Source: Celeribacter neptunius
Lineage (GTDB): Bacteria > Pseudomonadota > Alphaproteobacteria > Rhodobacterales > Rhodobacteraceae
DNA length: 64,000 bases
Direction of reading: 5' to 3'
NCBI RefSeq assembly: GCF_900113955.1
Contig: NZ_FORH01000001.1
Coordinates: 922,395 to 986,394 of the forward strand
Each line of letters starts with the position of its first letter. The first letter of the stretch is position 1. The notes under the pieces were generated by a model. That model saw only the letters and a program-made list of their open reading frames with translations, was not told where the DNA came from and ran no database searches. The translations under genes were made by a program, and so were the position numbers. Positions 36,085-43,911 of this stretch are shown one piece after another.

Positions 36085-36720
36085 ATGATCCCCATCTCCC
36101 GCAAATTGATTGCCCTTGCCAGCGCCACCGTTCTCTCTTTCGGCGCCGCGATGCCGCTGTCCGCCCAGGAGAGCGGGCTCTCCGCCGGGACGCCGGTCGA
36201 TGCCGAGGGCAACGCAACCGGCACCGCCGCGGACAATGTCGGTCGCGCCTATACGCTGGAAACCCAGGGCGATTGGGAAATCCGATGTATCAAGGCCCCC
36301 GAAGGCCAGGCCGACCCCTGTTCCATGTATCAGCTGCTGAAAGATGAACAGGACAATGACGTCGCCGAGGTGGCGCTGTTCCATATGGGCAAGGGCGATG
36401 TCGAGGCCGCCGCGACCTTCACCACGCCGCTTGAGACGCTTCTGACCGGGCAGCTGGCGCTGTTCGTCGATGGTCAGAACGGCCGCAAATACCCGTTCCA
36501 GTTCTGCAACAAGGTCGGCTGTTTCGTGCGCGCCGGTCTGACCGCCGCCGATGTCGATCTGCTGAAAAAAGGCAATGAAGGCATGGTGGGCATCGTGCCG
36601 ATGGGCCGTCCGGATCAACCGGTACAGCTTAAGCTGTCGCTGACCGGTTTCACCGCGGCCTATAGCCGCGTGACGGAGCTGAACGTCGCGGCCCAAGGCG
36701 ATGCGGCCCCGGCCGAATAA
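36085..36720 (+). CDS. Invasion-associated locus B (IalB) family protein
   Basis: A 211-residue exported protein. The signal peptide (KLIALASATVLSFGAAMPLSA, cleaved before QESG) is followed by the IalB domain (about 55-195). Its conserved parts are ETQGDWEIRCIKAPEGQADPC, a CSMYQLLKDE stretch, and FQFCNKVGCFVRAGL with paired cysteines likely forming disulfides. IalB proteins are periplasmic; the name comes from Bartonella but free-living alphaproteobacteria have them widely, with no defined activity. Single-gene unit ended by the terminator at 36747-36779. Confidence 0.94.
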   Translation: MIPISRKLIALASATVLSFGAAMPLSAQESGLSAGTPVDAEGNATGTAADNVGRAYTLETQGDWEIRCIKAPEGQADPCSMYQLLKDEQDNDVAEVALFHMGKGDVEAAATFTTPLETLLTGQLALFVDGQNGRKYPFQFCNKVGCFVRAGLTAADVDLLKKGNEGMVGIVPMGRPDQPVQLKLSLTGFTAAYSRVTELNVAAQGDAAPAE

Positions 36721-36746
36721 GCCACCCGCCATCGCGTAAAATCGAA

Positions 36747-36779
36747 AACGCCGCGTCGGGAGCCCCGCGCGGCGTTTTT
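36747..36779 (+). terminator. Rho-independent terminator of the IalB gene
   Basis: AACGCCGCG (36747-36755) pairs with CGCGGCGTT (36768-36776), a 9-bp stem with a 12-base loop, followed by T residues. It starts about 26 bases after the stop codon. Confidence 0.88.
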
Positions 36780-36794
36780 CGTTGCGTTGATGAA

Positions 36795-37024
36795 GGGCGG
36801 CTTGCGGGACTTAGCAGGCGTTCGAACGAAATACATCTGGCGCGAAACAAGGCGAAGCCGCCGCGCCTGCGCAGGCCCGTCCCGGCGGGCAAGCGCATTG
36901 CCAACCGCGCACAACGGATTGAACTTTCACGGATTTGGCGAACATAAAGTGACGACCACATCGGTCGGAGCGCTCACTCACGGGCCAGCGCAGGCGCTCC
37001 GTTCCAATGTCTCCAATGGGCTCA
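36795..37024 (-). repeat. Dispersed repeat copy E (composite)
   Basis: The gap between the IalB terminator and the ketosynthase gene is filled by repeat modules. Positions 36839-36910 carry, in reverse orientation, the GCCCGCCGGGACGGGC/GGCGGCTTCGCCTTGT core of copies C and F. Positions 36914-36960 match module 2 of copy A (ACGGATTGA, TTTGGCGAACATAAA, GACGACCACA). Positions 36994-37024 match the GCGCTCC-AATGTC-ATGGGCTC end of copy D. The first bases (CTTGCGGGACTTAGC) resemble sequence before copy F. Confidence 0.8.
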
Positions 37025-37038
37025 CAGCCCCGTTTCGA

Positions 37039-38250
37039 TCACGGCGCCTTGCGCAGCGCCAGAACCGCGTTCAGCCCGCCAAAGGCGAAGGCGTTGGAGA
37101 GCACCACATCGACATTGGCATCGCGCGCCTCATTGGGCACCACATCGAGCGCGCATTCCGGGTCCGCCTCTTCGTAATTGATCGTCGGCGCGATAATGCC
37201 GTCGCGCAAGGCCATGATACAGGCCAGAAGCTCCACCGCGCCGGTGCCGCCGATCAGGTGACCATGCATCGATTTCGTCGACGAGATCATGATGTCATCC
37301 GCATGCGCGCCCAGAGCATCCGCCACGGCGGCGCATTCGGTCTTGTCATTGGCGGCGGTGCCGGTGCCGTGGGCGTTGATATAGCCCACATCGGAAGCGT
37401 TGATCCGCGCGTCCTGCATGGCGCCGGAAATCGCCCGCGCCGCGCCCTGTTTCGAGGGCATGACAATGTCGGAGGCGTCCGAGGTCATGGCGAAACCGAT
37501 CACTTCGGCAAGGATCTCCGCGCCGCGCGCCTTGGCGTGCTCATAGTCTTCGAACACGAAAACGGCGGCGCCCTCGCCCTGCACCATGCCGTTGCGGTTC
37601 ATAGAGAACGGACGGCAGGCGTCCTTCGACATCACGCGCAGACCTTCCCAGGCTTTCACCCCGCCGAAACACAGCATGGATTCGGAGCCGCCCGTCACCA
37701 TGGCCGTCGCCACCCCGTGGCGCACCATGTTGAAGGCCTGCCCCATGGCATGGTTCGAACTGGCGCAAGCGGTGGAGACGGTGAAACACGGGCCCTTGAG
37801 GTTGTATTCCATCGACACATGGCTGGTCGCGGCATTGTTCATCAGTTTCGGCACGACAAAGGGGTGAACCCGGTTCTTCCCCTCTTCATAGACCATGCGG
37901 TAATTGTCGTCCTGGGTGGTCAGACCACCGCCCGAGGTGCCGAGCACGACACCGGAGCGGAGCGCCAGCTCGCCCACGAATTCGAGCCCCGACTGACCGA
38001 TCGCCTGTTGCGCGGCCACCAGAGTGAATTGCGTGAAACGGTCATAGAGCGCCATCTGCTGGCGGTTGAACCGGCCTTCGGCGTCCCAATCATGGATCTG
38101 CCCGCCGATCTTGATCGCCAGACGATCGACATCGCGGAAATTCAGCTCGGAAATGCCATTCTTGCCCTCGGCAAAGCCCGCGAGCGTCGAGGCAACGTCA
38201 AGACCGAGCGCATTGACCGTGCCGGCACCGGTGATTACGACGCGTTTCAT
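37039..38250 (-). CDS. Beta-ketoacyl-ACP synthase (FabF/NodE-like) of a dedicated ACP cluster
   Basis: A 403-residue thiolase-fold condensing enzyme with an intact catalytic triad: Cys162 (STACASSNHA), His294 (INAHGTGT) and His331 (KSMHGHLIGGTG). It elongates an acyl-ACP with malonyl-ACP. The start overlaps the stop of an acyl carrier protein gene by four bases, and lpxD lies just upstream. This is not the housekeeping fabF context (no fabD/fabG). Together these suggest a synthase making a special acyl chain, possibly for lipid A, comparable to the FabF-XL proteins of rhizobia that serve AcpXL. Repeat copy E follows the gene. Confidence 0.93.
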   Translation of the reverse strand: MKRVVITGAGTVNALGLDVASTLAGFAEGKNGISELNFRDVDRLAIKIGGQIHDWDAEGRFNRQQMALYDRFTQFTLVAAQQAIGQSGLEFVGELALRSGVVLGTSGGGLTTQDDNYRMVYEEGKNRVHPFVVPKLMNNAATSHVSMEYNLKGPCFTVSTACASSNHAMGQAFNMVRHGVATAMVTGGSESMLCFGGVKAWEGLRVMSKDACRPFSMNRNGMVQGEGAAVFVFEDYEHAKARGAEILAEVIGFAMTSDASDIVMPSKQGAARAISGAMQDARINASDVGYINAHGTGTAANDKTECAAVADALGAHADDIMISSTKSMHGHLIGGTGAVELLACIMALRDGIIAPTINYEEADPECALDVVPNEARDANVDVVLSNAFAFGGLNAVLALRKAP

Positions 38251-38513
38251 GCTTTCTGGTCTGCAATCAGCCCTTCGACCGCTTTCACGATGGCCGAGAC
38301 GGAAGAAATGTCGAAATCCGATTGATCGGGTTCGTTGGCATTGAACGGCACGGAAATGTCGAAAGCTTCTTCGATGGCGAAAATGCTTTCCACCAGGCCG
38401 AGACTGTCGATGCCCAGCTCTTCGAGAGATTGCTCAAGCGACACATCCGCCGGGTCCAGAACCGCCTGTTCCGCGATGATCTCAATGATTTTCTCTTTCA
38501 CGTCCTGCGACAT
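38247..38513 (-). CDS. Acyl carrier protein (dedicated, non-housekeeping)
   Basis: An 88-residue ACP. The 4'-phosphopantetheine attachment is Ser37 in ELGIDSLGLVES, with the four-helix ACP pattern around it (DVKEKIIEIIAEQAVLDPAD before, VESIFAIEEAFDISVPF after). It differs from housekeeping AcpP (about 77 residues, GADSLDTVE motif) in the IDSLGL sequence and in a longer acidic loop (NANEPDQSDFD). Translationally coupled to the ketosynthase (ATGA). A carrier for one dedicated condensing enzyme, perhaps for lipid A secondary or long acyl chains, is the most economical reading. Confidence 0.92.
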   Translation of the reverse strand: MSQDVKEKIIEIIAEQAVLDPADVSLEQSLEELGIDSLGLVESIFAIEEAFDISVPFNANEPDQSDFDISSVSAIVKAVEGLIADQKA

Positions 38514-38639
38514 TCCTGCCCCTCCGATCCAATCTCGCGCCTGATTTAGTCTGAATTGCCTGCCGAGAAAACAGGTTTTTGTAACCTTATCATATCAAAT
38601 GACGCAGCGATCCCTCAGATCTCGCGTATCAGCGACGGC

Positions 38640-39701
38640 TCAGTCCGCCTTGATCAGCTTGCTCATCACCCGCGGCAGGCGCCTCAGCGCCTTGTACATC
38701 TCGACATGGGTCTGCATCGCCACCGCCGGATAGCCCATCATCGCCTTGCCCTTGGGCACGTTCGAGAGCACGCCCGTGCCCGCGCCGATGATGGCGCCGG
38801 CACCGATCTTGAGATTGTCCGCAGCCCCGGCCTGACCGCCCATGACGCAGAAATCTCCGATCACGGTGGAGCCCGCCACCCCGACCTGACCGCACAAGAG
38901 ACAATGCCGACCGACCACGACATTATGGCCGATATGCACCTGATTATCGAGCTTGGTGCCGTCGCCGATCCGCGTCGCCCGAATAGTCCCCTGATCGATG
39001 GTGACATTGGCACCCAACTCCACGTCATCGCCGATCACCACGGAGCCGATCGAGGCGATGCGGAGCCAGGCCTGGCCCTCCGCCTCGACGGTTTCGCCCA
39101 GGCTCTCGCGCGCTTCTTCGACGGCGGATTTCTCGGCGGTGACGAAAGAGAACCCGTCGGCGCCGACGACCCCGCCCGGCTGGGCAATCAGCCGATCGCC
39201 GATCGTGGCCCCGGCACCGATTTTCACCCCGGCATGGATCAGCGCGTCATCGCCGATTCTGACATGGGCGCCGATCGAGACATGTTGCGCGATCCGGGCA
39301 TTCTTGCCGATCTTCGCCCCCTTGCCGATCACCACCAGCGGCCCGATGGCGGCGCCCTCGCCGATCTCGGCGGAAGGATCGATCACCGCCGTTGGATGAA
39401 CCCCAGGCTCAAGGCCCAGCCCGGCGTCGAAACTCGCGGTAATGCCGGCCATGGCGAGACGGCCGCGGCTCACCAGAATGGCGGCCTCGAGCCCGAGCCC
39501 GGCCCAGTCGGCGCCCTGCCAGAGCACGGCCGCGCGGGCCTCTCCCTTGGCGATATTCGGGGCAAAACGTGGATCCATCGCCAGCGCGAGATCCGTCGCG
39601 CCGGCGTCCTGCGGCTCCGCCGCGCCGGAGACGATAACCTCCCCGTTGCCCTCGAACGGCGCGTTCAGTCGCGTGGCAAGTTCCGCAATGGTGATGCTCA
39701 T
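38640..39701 (-). CDS. lpxD: UDP-3-O-acylglucosamine N-acyltransferase LpxD family
   Basis: A 353-residue left-handed beta-helix acyltransferase with hexapeptide repeats from about residue 100 to 320. The N-terminal uridine-binding domain (about 1-98) and the catalytic His259 (HIGHNVVVGRH) fit LpxD, which adds the 3-hydroxyacyl chain to UDP-3-O-acyl-glucosamine in lipid A synthesis. About 17 extra residues relative to E. coli occur near 190-212 (EEARESLGETVEAEGQ). It sits upstream of the ACP-ketosynthase pair (127-base gap, same strand), not in the usual bamA-lpxD-fabZ-lpxA-lpxB cluster. It could therefore be the sole lpxD or a second copy; this window cannot decide. Confidence 0.9.
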   Translation of the reverse strand: MSITIAELATRLNAPFEGNGEVIVSGAAEPQDAGATDLALAMDPRFAPNIAKGEARAAVLWQGADWAGLGLEAAILVSRGRLAMAGITASFDAGLGLEPGVHPTAVIDPSAEIGEGAAIGPLVVIGKGAKIGKNARIAQHVSIGAHVRIGDDALIHAGVKIGAGATIGDRLIAQPGGVVGADGFSFVTAEKSAVEEARESLGETVEAEGQAWLRIASIGSVVIGDDVELGANVTIDQGTIRATRIGDGTKLDNQVHIGHNVVVGRHCLLCGQVGVAGSTVIGDFCVMGGQAGAADNLKIGAGAIIGAGTGVLSNVPKGKAMMGYPAVAMQTHVEMYKALRRLPRVMSKLIKAD

Positions 39702-39754
39702 GTCAGTCTCCAGAAGTCCTGCCGAGAGACATAAGCGCTTTCACCGGCTTTGAA

Positions 39755-39790
39755 AAGCAAGGGCGCCGAAGGATCTCTCCCCGGCGCCTT
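39755..39790 (-). terminator. Probable terminator of the L,D-transpeptidase gene
   Basis: On the minus strand AAGGCGCCG (39790-39782) pairs with CGGCGCCCTT (39768-39759), followed by GCTTTTC. It lies about 50 bases after the transpeptidase stop and before lpxD, separating the two units; the T tract is short. Confidence 0.6.
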
Positions 39791-39837
39791 GATATTGTAA
39801 TTCTGTTTCAGTCGCGTGAGCGTTTCAGCCGTGCGGG

Positions 39838-41487
39838 TCACCCGCCGATGGCGCGCAGCTGCACACCGCTCTTCTGAAGGGCCGCCCAGATCTTGGCGTC
39901 ACGGCCATAGATATCGCGACGATATTCCATGCCGCCTTTCGGCTGGGTCACGGCGGTGCGGTAAACGAGATGCACCGGCACATGCTGTTCCAGCTCGATC
40001 ACGCTTTCCTGGCCGGTCTTCAGATGCGCCTGGAACACGCCAACCGGATCGTTGGTCTGTTTCGCCAGAAGCGCATAGGCAAAGTCGAAGGGCTGTTGCA
40101 GGCGGATACAGCCATGCGAGAAGGCCCGGACCTCGCGCCCGAACAGCGATTTCGACGGCGTGTCATGCAGGTAGATATTGTACTTGTTCGGGAACATGAA
40201 CTTCACCAACCCGAGCGCGTTGCGGTTCGACGGCGGCTGTTTCAGCGCGAAGGGGAAGCTGGATGTGGTGTATTGCGAGAAATCCACATTGGCGCGGTTC
40301 ACCGTGCGGCCCCGGCTGTCGACGAGGCGCAGATGGCCGGCGGCATTCGGGTTCTTCTTCATCATCGGCAGGTATTCTTTCACCGCGATGGAGCGTGGCA
40401 CGTTCCAGGTCGGGTTGATGACCATATGCTCCATCTCGTCGGAGAATTCCGGGCTGCGGCGATCGCTCTGGTTCATCCCCACGACGGAGCGGGTCTCGAA
40501 GGTGACCCGACCACTGTCGACGATCTTGGCCGAGAAATCGGTCAGGTTGACCCAGATATGGCGTTTGCCCAGCGGCATGTTGATCCAGCGCTCGCGCTCC
40601 AGCGCCACGAGGATCGAGGCCAGACGCTTTTCCGGGCTGACGTTGAGCTCTTCGATCGTCGAGGGACCGGCCACCCCATCGGCGGTCAGGCCGTGCTGCA
40701 TCTGAAACAGCTGAACGGCTTTCTGCATTTTGGCGTCATAGCTGGTGGTGGCGCTGCGCGGCAGGTAGCCCATGGCCATCAGCCGGTTGCGCAGGATGAT
40801 CACACCATTGCCGGACTGGCCGGGTTCGTATTTCTTGCCCGGCACCTCCTGGCCCCAGCCGCCCTGCCCCAGCACGCGTTCGAGCTTGGCCTTTTCCTTC
40901 AGCAACCGGGCATATTCCGGCGAGGTCGGCTCCAGCTGGCGCAGATAGGCCGCGGGCGAGGATTTCACGAAATTGGTGAGCGTCTGCAGCGCATCACGAT
41001 AGGGCACCTGGCGCACCAGCCCGCTGTCGATGCGCGAAGGCACGAGCTGGCCGGTCTGGATATCGCGGGCATAATCGAGAAACAGCTTGGCCATGGCCAC
41101 TTCGGCGCGACCGAGGTCACGATCGGATTTGATCGCGCGCAGGTTGGCCTCCAGAAGCGTGGTGTCATAGGGCGCAAGCCCCTTTTCCGGCGCCGCCTGA
41201 ACAGCGCGCAGCAAAGCCTGACGGCGCGCCTTGGCGCGGGCGGAATTGTCGGCGAAGATCGGCTTGTAGCCGGTGGCGCGATAATATTCGGACAGGGTTT
41301 TCGACGAGGACGCGGCTTCCGCCACGGCCTGCATGAACGCGCTGACCTCCTGTGCCGCAGCCGGGGCCGGGGCGATCACGGCAGGAACGCTGCCAAGCGA
41401 GAGGCTGAGCGCCAGCATGGCGGCCTTGAACGGCGAAAGCGAGCGGCGCGCGCCCGTGGCAAACCGGGAAGCCGGGGAAACAAACAT
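39838..41487 (-). CDS. L,D-transpeptidase (YcbB/LdtD-like)
   Basis: A 549-residue periplasmic peptidoglycan cross-linking enzyme. The signal peptide spans about 1-45 (KAAMLALSLSLGSVPAVIAP..AAA). A scaffold domain follows, then a peptidoglycan-binding domain (about 225-285: YLPRSATTSYDAKMQKAVQLF in parts, TADGVAGPSTIEELN) and the YkuD catalytic domain with His458 and Cys460 in the SHGCIRL motif plus His441. This architecture matches E. coli YcbB (LdtD), which makes 3-3 cross-links. GAGGA before ATG 41487 decided the start; ATG 41517 is possible. Divergent from the DUF882 peptidase gene. Confidence 0.94.
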   Translation of the reverse strand: MFVSPASRFATGARRSLSPFKAAMLALSLSLGSVPAVIAPAPAAAQEVSAFMQAVAEAASSSKTLSEYYRATGYKPIFADNSARAKARRQALLRAVQAAPEKGLAPYDTTLLEANLRAIKSDRDLGRAEVAMAKLFLDYARDIQTGQLVPSRIDSGLVRQVPYRDALQTLTNFVKSSPAAYLRQLEPTSPEYARLLKEKAKLERVLGQGGWGQEVPGKKYEPGQSGNGVIILRNRLMAMGYLPRSATTSYDAKMQKAVQLFQMQHGLTADGVAGPSTIEELNVSPEKRLASILVALERERWINMPLGKRHIWVNLTDFSAKIVDSGRVTFETRSVVGMNQSDRRSPEFSDEMEHMVINPTWNVPRSIAVKEYLPMMKKNPNAAGHLRLVDSRGRTVNRANVDFSQYTTSSFPFALKQPPSNRNALGLVKFMFPNKYNIYLHDTPSKSLFGREVRAFSHGCIRLQQPFDFAYALLAKQTNDPVGVFQAHLKTGQESVIELEQHVPVHLVYRTAVTQPKGGMEYRRDIYGRDAKIWAALQKSGVQLRAIGG

Positions 41488-42220
41488 GTCGGTCCTCGAA
41501 AGATATGCTGCAGTCATTCCCCCAAGATATAGAGTTTCTTCGACCGACGTCAGGGGGAAGAATACGCAAGCCCTGCTCTGTGCCAATTGCACAACAGGTG
41601 ACGCCGAAGGGGAACACGCGCCGTTTTTCCCCTTAAATTGCCAACGCGGATTTGCCGCAAACCGGCACCTCTGCCGAGCAGGAACCGGCAAGAACGCGCC
41701 GAAACGTGCCCCCTCCACCCCCTGAAAACTCAGGCGAATTTCGGTAAAAATGGTCGAAATCCCGCCATTGGTAAGGTTTCACCTACCATTTTGCGCAAGA
41801 ACCTGCCGATTTTACCGCTCCCTCAGGTCTCGGGCGAATCCGTGTCTTGGCCGAAGAATCACAATATGCCATAACCTGCCACACATGGCGCGTTGCCGTG
41901 TTTAAGAGGTGTTTCCGACATCTCACATTTGACTGGGGCAAGGATCACGGCCCGGATCGCACATGTTGTTTGCGATTTTGCCGGCGAAAAAATTCACGAT
42001 CCCCGCACCGCAAGGCAGGTCAGGCTGCCGAAACGAGATTTGGCGCTGAGGCCGCAGATTTTTCCATATCGGACGCTCTGATATGCGAAAAATGCTAGGA
42101 CAATCGCCGGTTTTCGGTCAAAGTGAAGTCGGAGACTTGGTTAAGAATGCCGCGAGAAGCGGCGCAGAAATCAATCACCGCATGAGGCGGGAACAGGTAA
42201 GCGACGGGACGCTTGAGAGT
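41488..42220. other. Long intergenic region between divergent envelope genes
   Basis: About 730 bases without a convincing gene between the L,D-transpeptidase (minus) and the DUF882 peptidase (plus). It contains a possible minus-strand promoter (CTGACG about 41547-41552, TATATC near 41525), the inverted-repeat motif at 41607-41634, and an imperfect hairpin TGGTAAGGT/ACCTACCA near 41768-41790. The middle is lower in GC. Plus-strand reading frames here lack ribosome-binding sites and family features. Confidence 0.5.
41607..41634. promoter_or_regulatory. Inverted-repeat motif shared with 9197-9225
   Basis: GGGGAA-N(12)-TTCCCC (41609-41632), 21 of 24 bases identical to the motif near 9.2 kb. It lies about 120 bases upstream of the L,D-transpeptidase start, upstream of the putative promoter. 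Both copies precede genes for exported envelope proteins, suggesting a shared regulator. Confidence 0.4.
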
Positions 42221-42790
42221 ATGACGAATAACGCAACGAGCGTGATTTCACGCCGCGGAGTTTTGCGCGGCTTTGCAGCAACAGCCATCAGTGCAGCACC
42301 AGTCTATGCCAATGCCGCAGGTTTCCTGCGTGGCTCTGGCGATGTCCGGCGGATTTCCATGTATTCGGGCCGCACCGGCGAAAGCATTGACACGATCTAC
42401 TGGGTCGATGGCGAATATATCCCCGAGGCACTGAAGGAAGTCACCTATTTCTTCCGCGACTGGCGCAACTCGAAACTGAAGGCCGTAGATGCGCGCACGG
42501 TCGACATCATGACCGCCGCGCACCGTCTGATGGAAACGGATGAGCCCTATATGCTGCTCTCCGGCTACCGCTCGCCGGAAACCAATGCAATGCTGCGTGC
42601 CCGCTCTTCGGGTGTGGCGAAAAACTCGCTGCACATGAAGGCACAGGCCGCCGACCTGCGGCTCAAATCGCGTTCGATCTATCAGATGGCCTCGGCCGCG
42701 AAATCCTGCTCTGCCGGTGGCGTGGGCACCTATCGCGGCTCCAACTTCGTGCATATGGATTGCGGCGTCGTCCGCACCTGGAACGGCTGA
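42221..42790 (+). CDS. DUF882 / M15-type peptidase with Tat signal
   Basis: A 189-residue exported protein. The twin-arginine signal (SRRGVLRGFAATAISAAPVYA, residues about 10-30) is followed by a DUF882 (peptidase M15_2/M15_3-like) domain. Its metal-site motifs are LLSGYRSPETN, SLHMKAQAADLRL (His and Asp ligands) and the final FVHMDCGVVRTW (His ligand). This is the MepA/YcbK-like murein endopeptidase fold. In E. coli, ycbB and ycbK are adjacent; the divergent L,D-transpeptidase here repeats that pairing, so both likely remodel peptidoglycan cross-links. ATG 42221 was chosen because the Tat signal begins there. A terminator follows at 42842. Confidence 0.92.
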   Translation: MTNNATSVISRRGVLRGFAATAISAAPVYANAAGFLRGSGDVRRISMYSGRTGESIDTIYWVDGEYIPEALKEVTYFFRDWRNSKLKAVDARTVDIMTAAHRLMETDEPYMLLSGYRSPETNAMLRARSSGVAKNSLHMKAQAADLRLKSRSIYQMASAAKSCSAGGVGTYRGSNFVHMDCGVVRTWNG

Positions 42791-42841
42791 GGCCAAGCCC
42801 GGCGCCACGGCACAGGACCTATCCCGACGGTCTGAGACATC

Positions 42842-42868
42842 AGCCGCCCCGTTTGAGGGCGGCTTTTT
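42842..42868 (+). terminator. Rho-independent terminator of the DUF882 gene
   Basis: AGCCGCCC (42842-42849) pairs with GGGCGGCT (42857-42864), loop CGTTTGA, then TTTTT. It lies 52 bases after the stop codon. Confidence 0.92.
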
Positions 42869-42956
42869 CATGTCGATCTCGGCGGTGCCAGGAAACCGAT
42901 TTGGAAAGTTCGCTTTGCGGGACTTTGCTGCCATTGGAGGTTTTGCGCAGAGCCGT

Positions 42957-43139
42957 GACAAGCCTGCCCGTGGGGTGGCGCTCTGACAAATGTGCGATGC
43001 ACTTTATGGTGTCAAATACATCTAAGATGTGAGGTCATCGCGCGGCTCCAATGCGCCAGCCCGCCGGGACGGGCAGGCGCAGGCGCGGCGGCCTTCGGCC
43101 TTGTTCCGCGCCCAGAACGCCAATATCCCCCAAGGGCTC
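42957..43139 (+). repeat. Dispersed repeat copy F (about 180 bp)
   Basis: Nearly full-length match to copy C (23179-23361), in the same orientation, with small differences spread evenly. It fills most of the gap 42869-43236 between a terminator and the cytochrome b gene. The GCCCGCCGGGACGGGC inverted repeat and the GCGCGGCGG-CCTTCGG-CCTTGTTCCGCGCC segment are intact. No open frame of note. Confidence 0.85.
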
Positions 43140-43236
43140 AAAACATCCGAACACGGTCTGCATGTCTGTCCAGACAAAGAAATGGCGCCCCGAATACCTC
43201 GGGACGCCAGTCCGGCTTTCATTCCATTGCGGCGCC

Positions 43237-43911
43237 CTATTCCGCTGGCTCCAGCGGTTTCAACCGATCCGGGGTATTGGCCTCGAAATAGGCTTCCTGT
43301 TCGGGGGTCAGATCGATTTCTTCATAGCCCGTCACCATCGGCTTCACATGTTCACGGAACCCGTGGCCGGTGGTCAGCAGATAGACATGGGCGATGACGA
43401 AGGCCATGACCACATAGGCGGCCAGGAGGTGGATGTTGCGCACCACTTCGAGCACGACTGTGCTGTCCGAGCCGCTGTCCCAGAAATTATAGCTCAGGTA
43501 GATGATGCCCGAGACCCAGATCGCCGGGAAGACAAACCATTTCAGACCAAAGTAAGTCGCGGCCTGAAGCGGGTTGTGCTTGCGCCAGTACTGTTTCTTA
43601 TAGGGCGGCTCCTCGCCCTTGAAGATGCCGAAGGCGTAATAGCGCGCGGTGGCGAGCATGCCCTCGACCTTGGGCAGGAATTGCCGCCAGACCCCGGTGG
43701 TGAAGAGCCAGAACGTGGCAAAGATCCAGACCACCAGCAGCGCCAGCGCCGCCAGCGTGTGCAGCATCACCGCCGGGCCGAAGGGGATCAGCGTATGCAC
43801 GCCGCTGACCCTGAGCCCGGTGAACATCAGCACCATGATCAGCAGGACCTGGGTCCAGTGCCAGAGACGCTCAAAACGCGGATAGACTTTGACGAGACGT
43901 TTCCCCATCAC
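43237..43911 (-). CDS. Membrane cytochrome b, partner of the octaheme cytochrome
   Basis: A 224-residue integral membrane protein of the cytochrome b561/FdhI-HyaC type. Four or five spans are visible, and His residues for two b hemes stand in RFERLWHWTQVLLIMV (span 1), AVMLHTLAALALL (span 2), and NIHLLAAYVVMAFVIAHVYLL (span 4). It would take electrons from quinol and pass them to the periplasmic octaheme subunit. The start overlaps the octaheme stop by four bases (ATGA), so the two are made together. The C-terminal acidic tail is probably cytoplasmic. Confidence 0.92.
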   Translation of the reverse strand: MMGKRLVKVYPRFERLWHWTQVLLIMVLMFTGLRVSGVHTLIPFGPAVMLHTLAALALLVVWIFATFWLFTTGVWRQFLPKVEGMLATARYYAFGIFKGEEPPYKKQYWRKHNPLQAATYFGLKWFVFPAIWVSGIIYLSYNFWDSGSDSTVVLEVVRNIHLLAAYVVMAFVIAHVYLLTTGHGFREHVKPMVTGYEEIDLTPEQEAYFEANTPDRLKPLEPAE

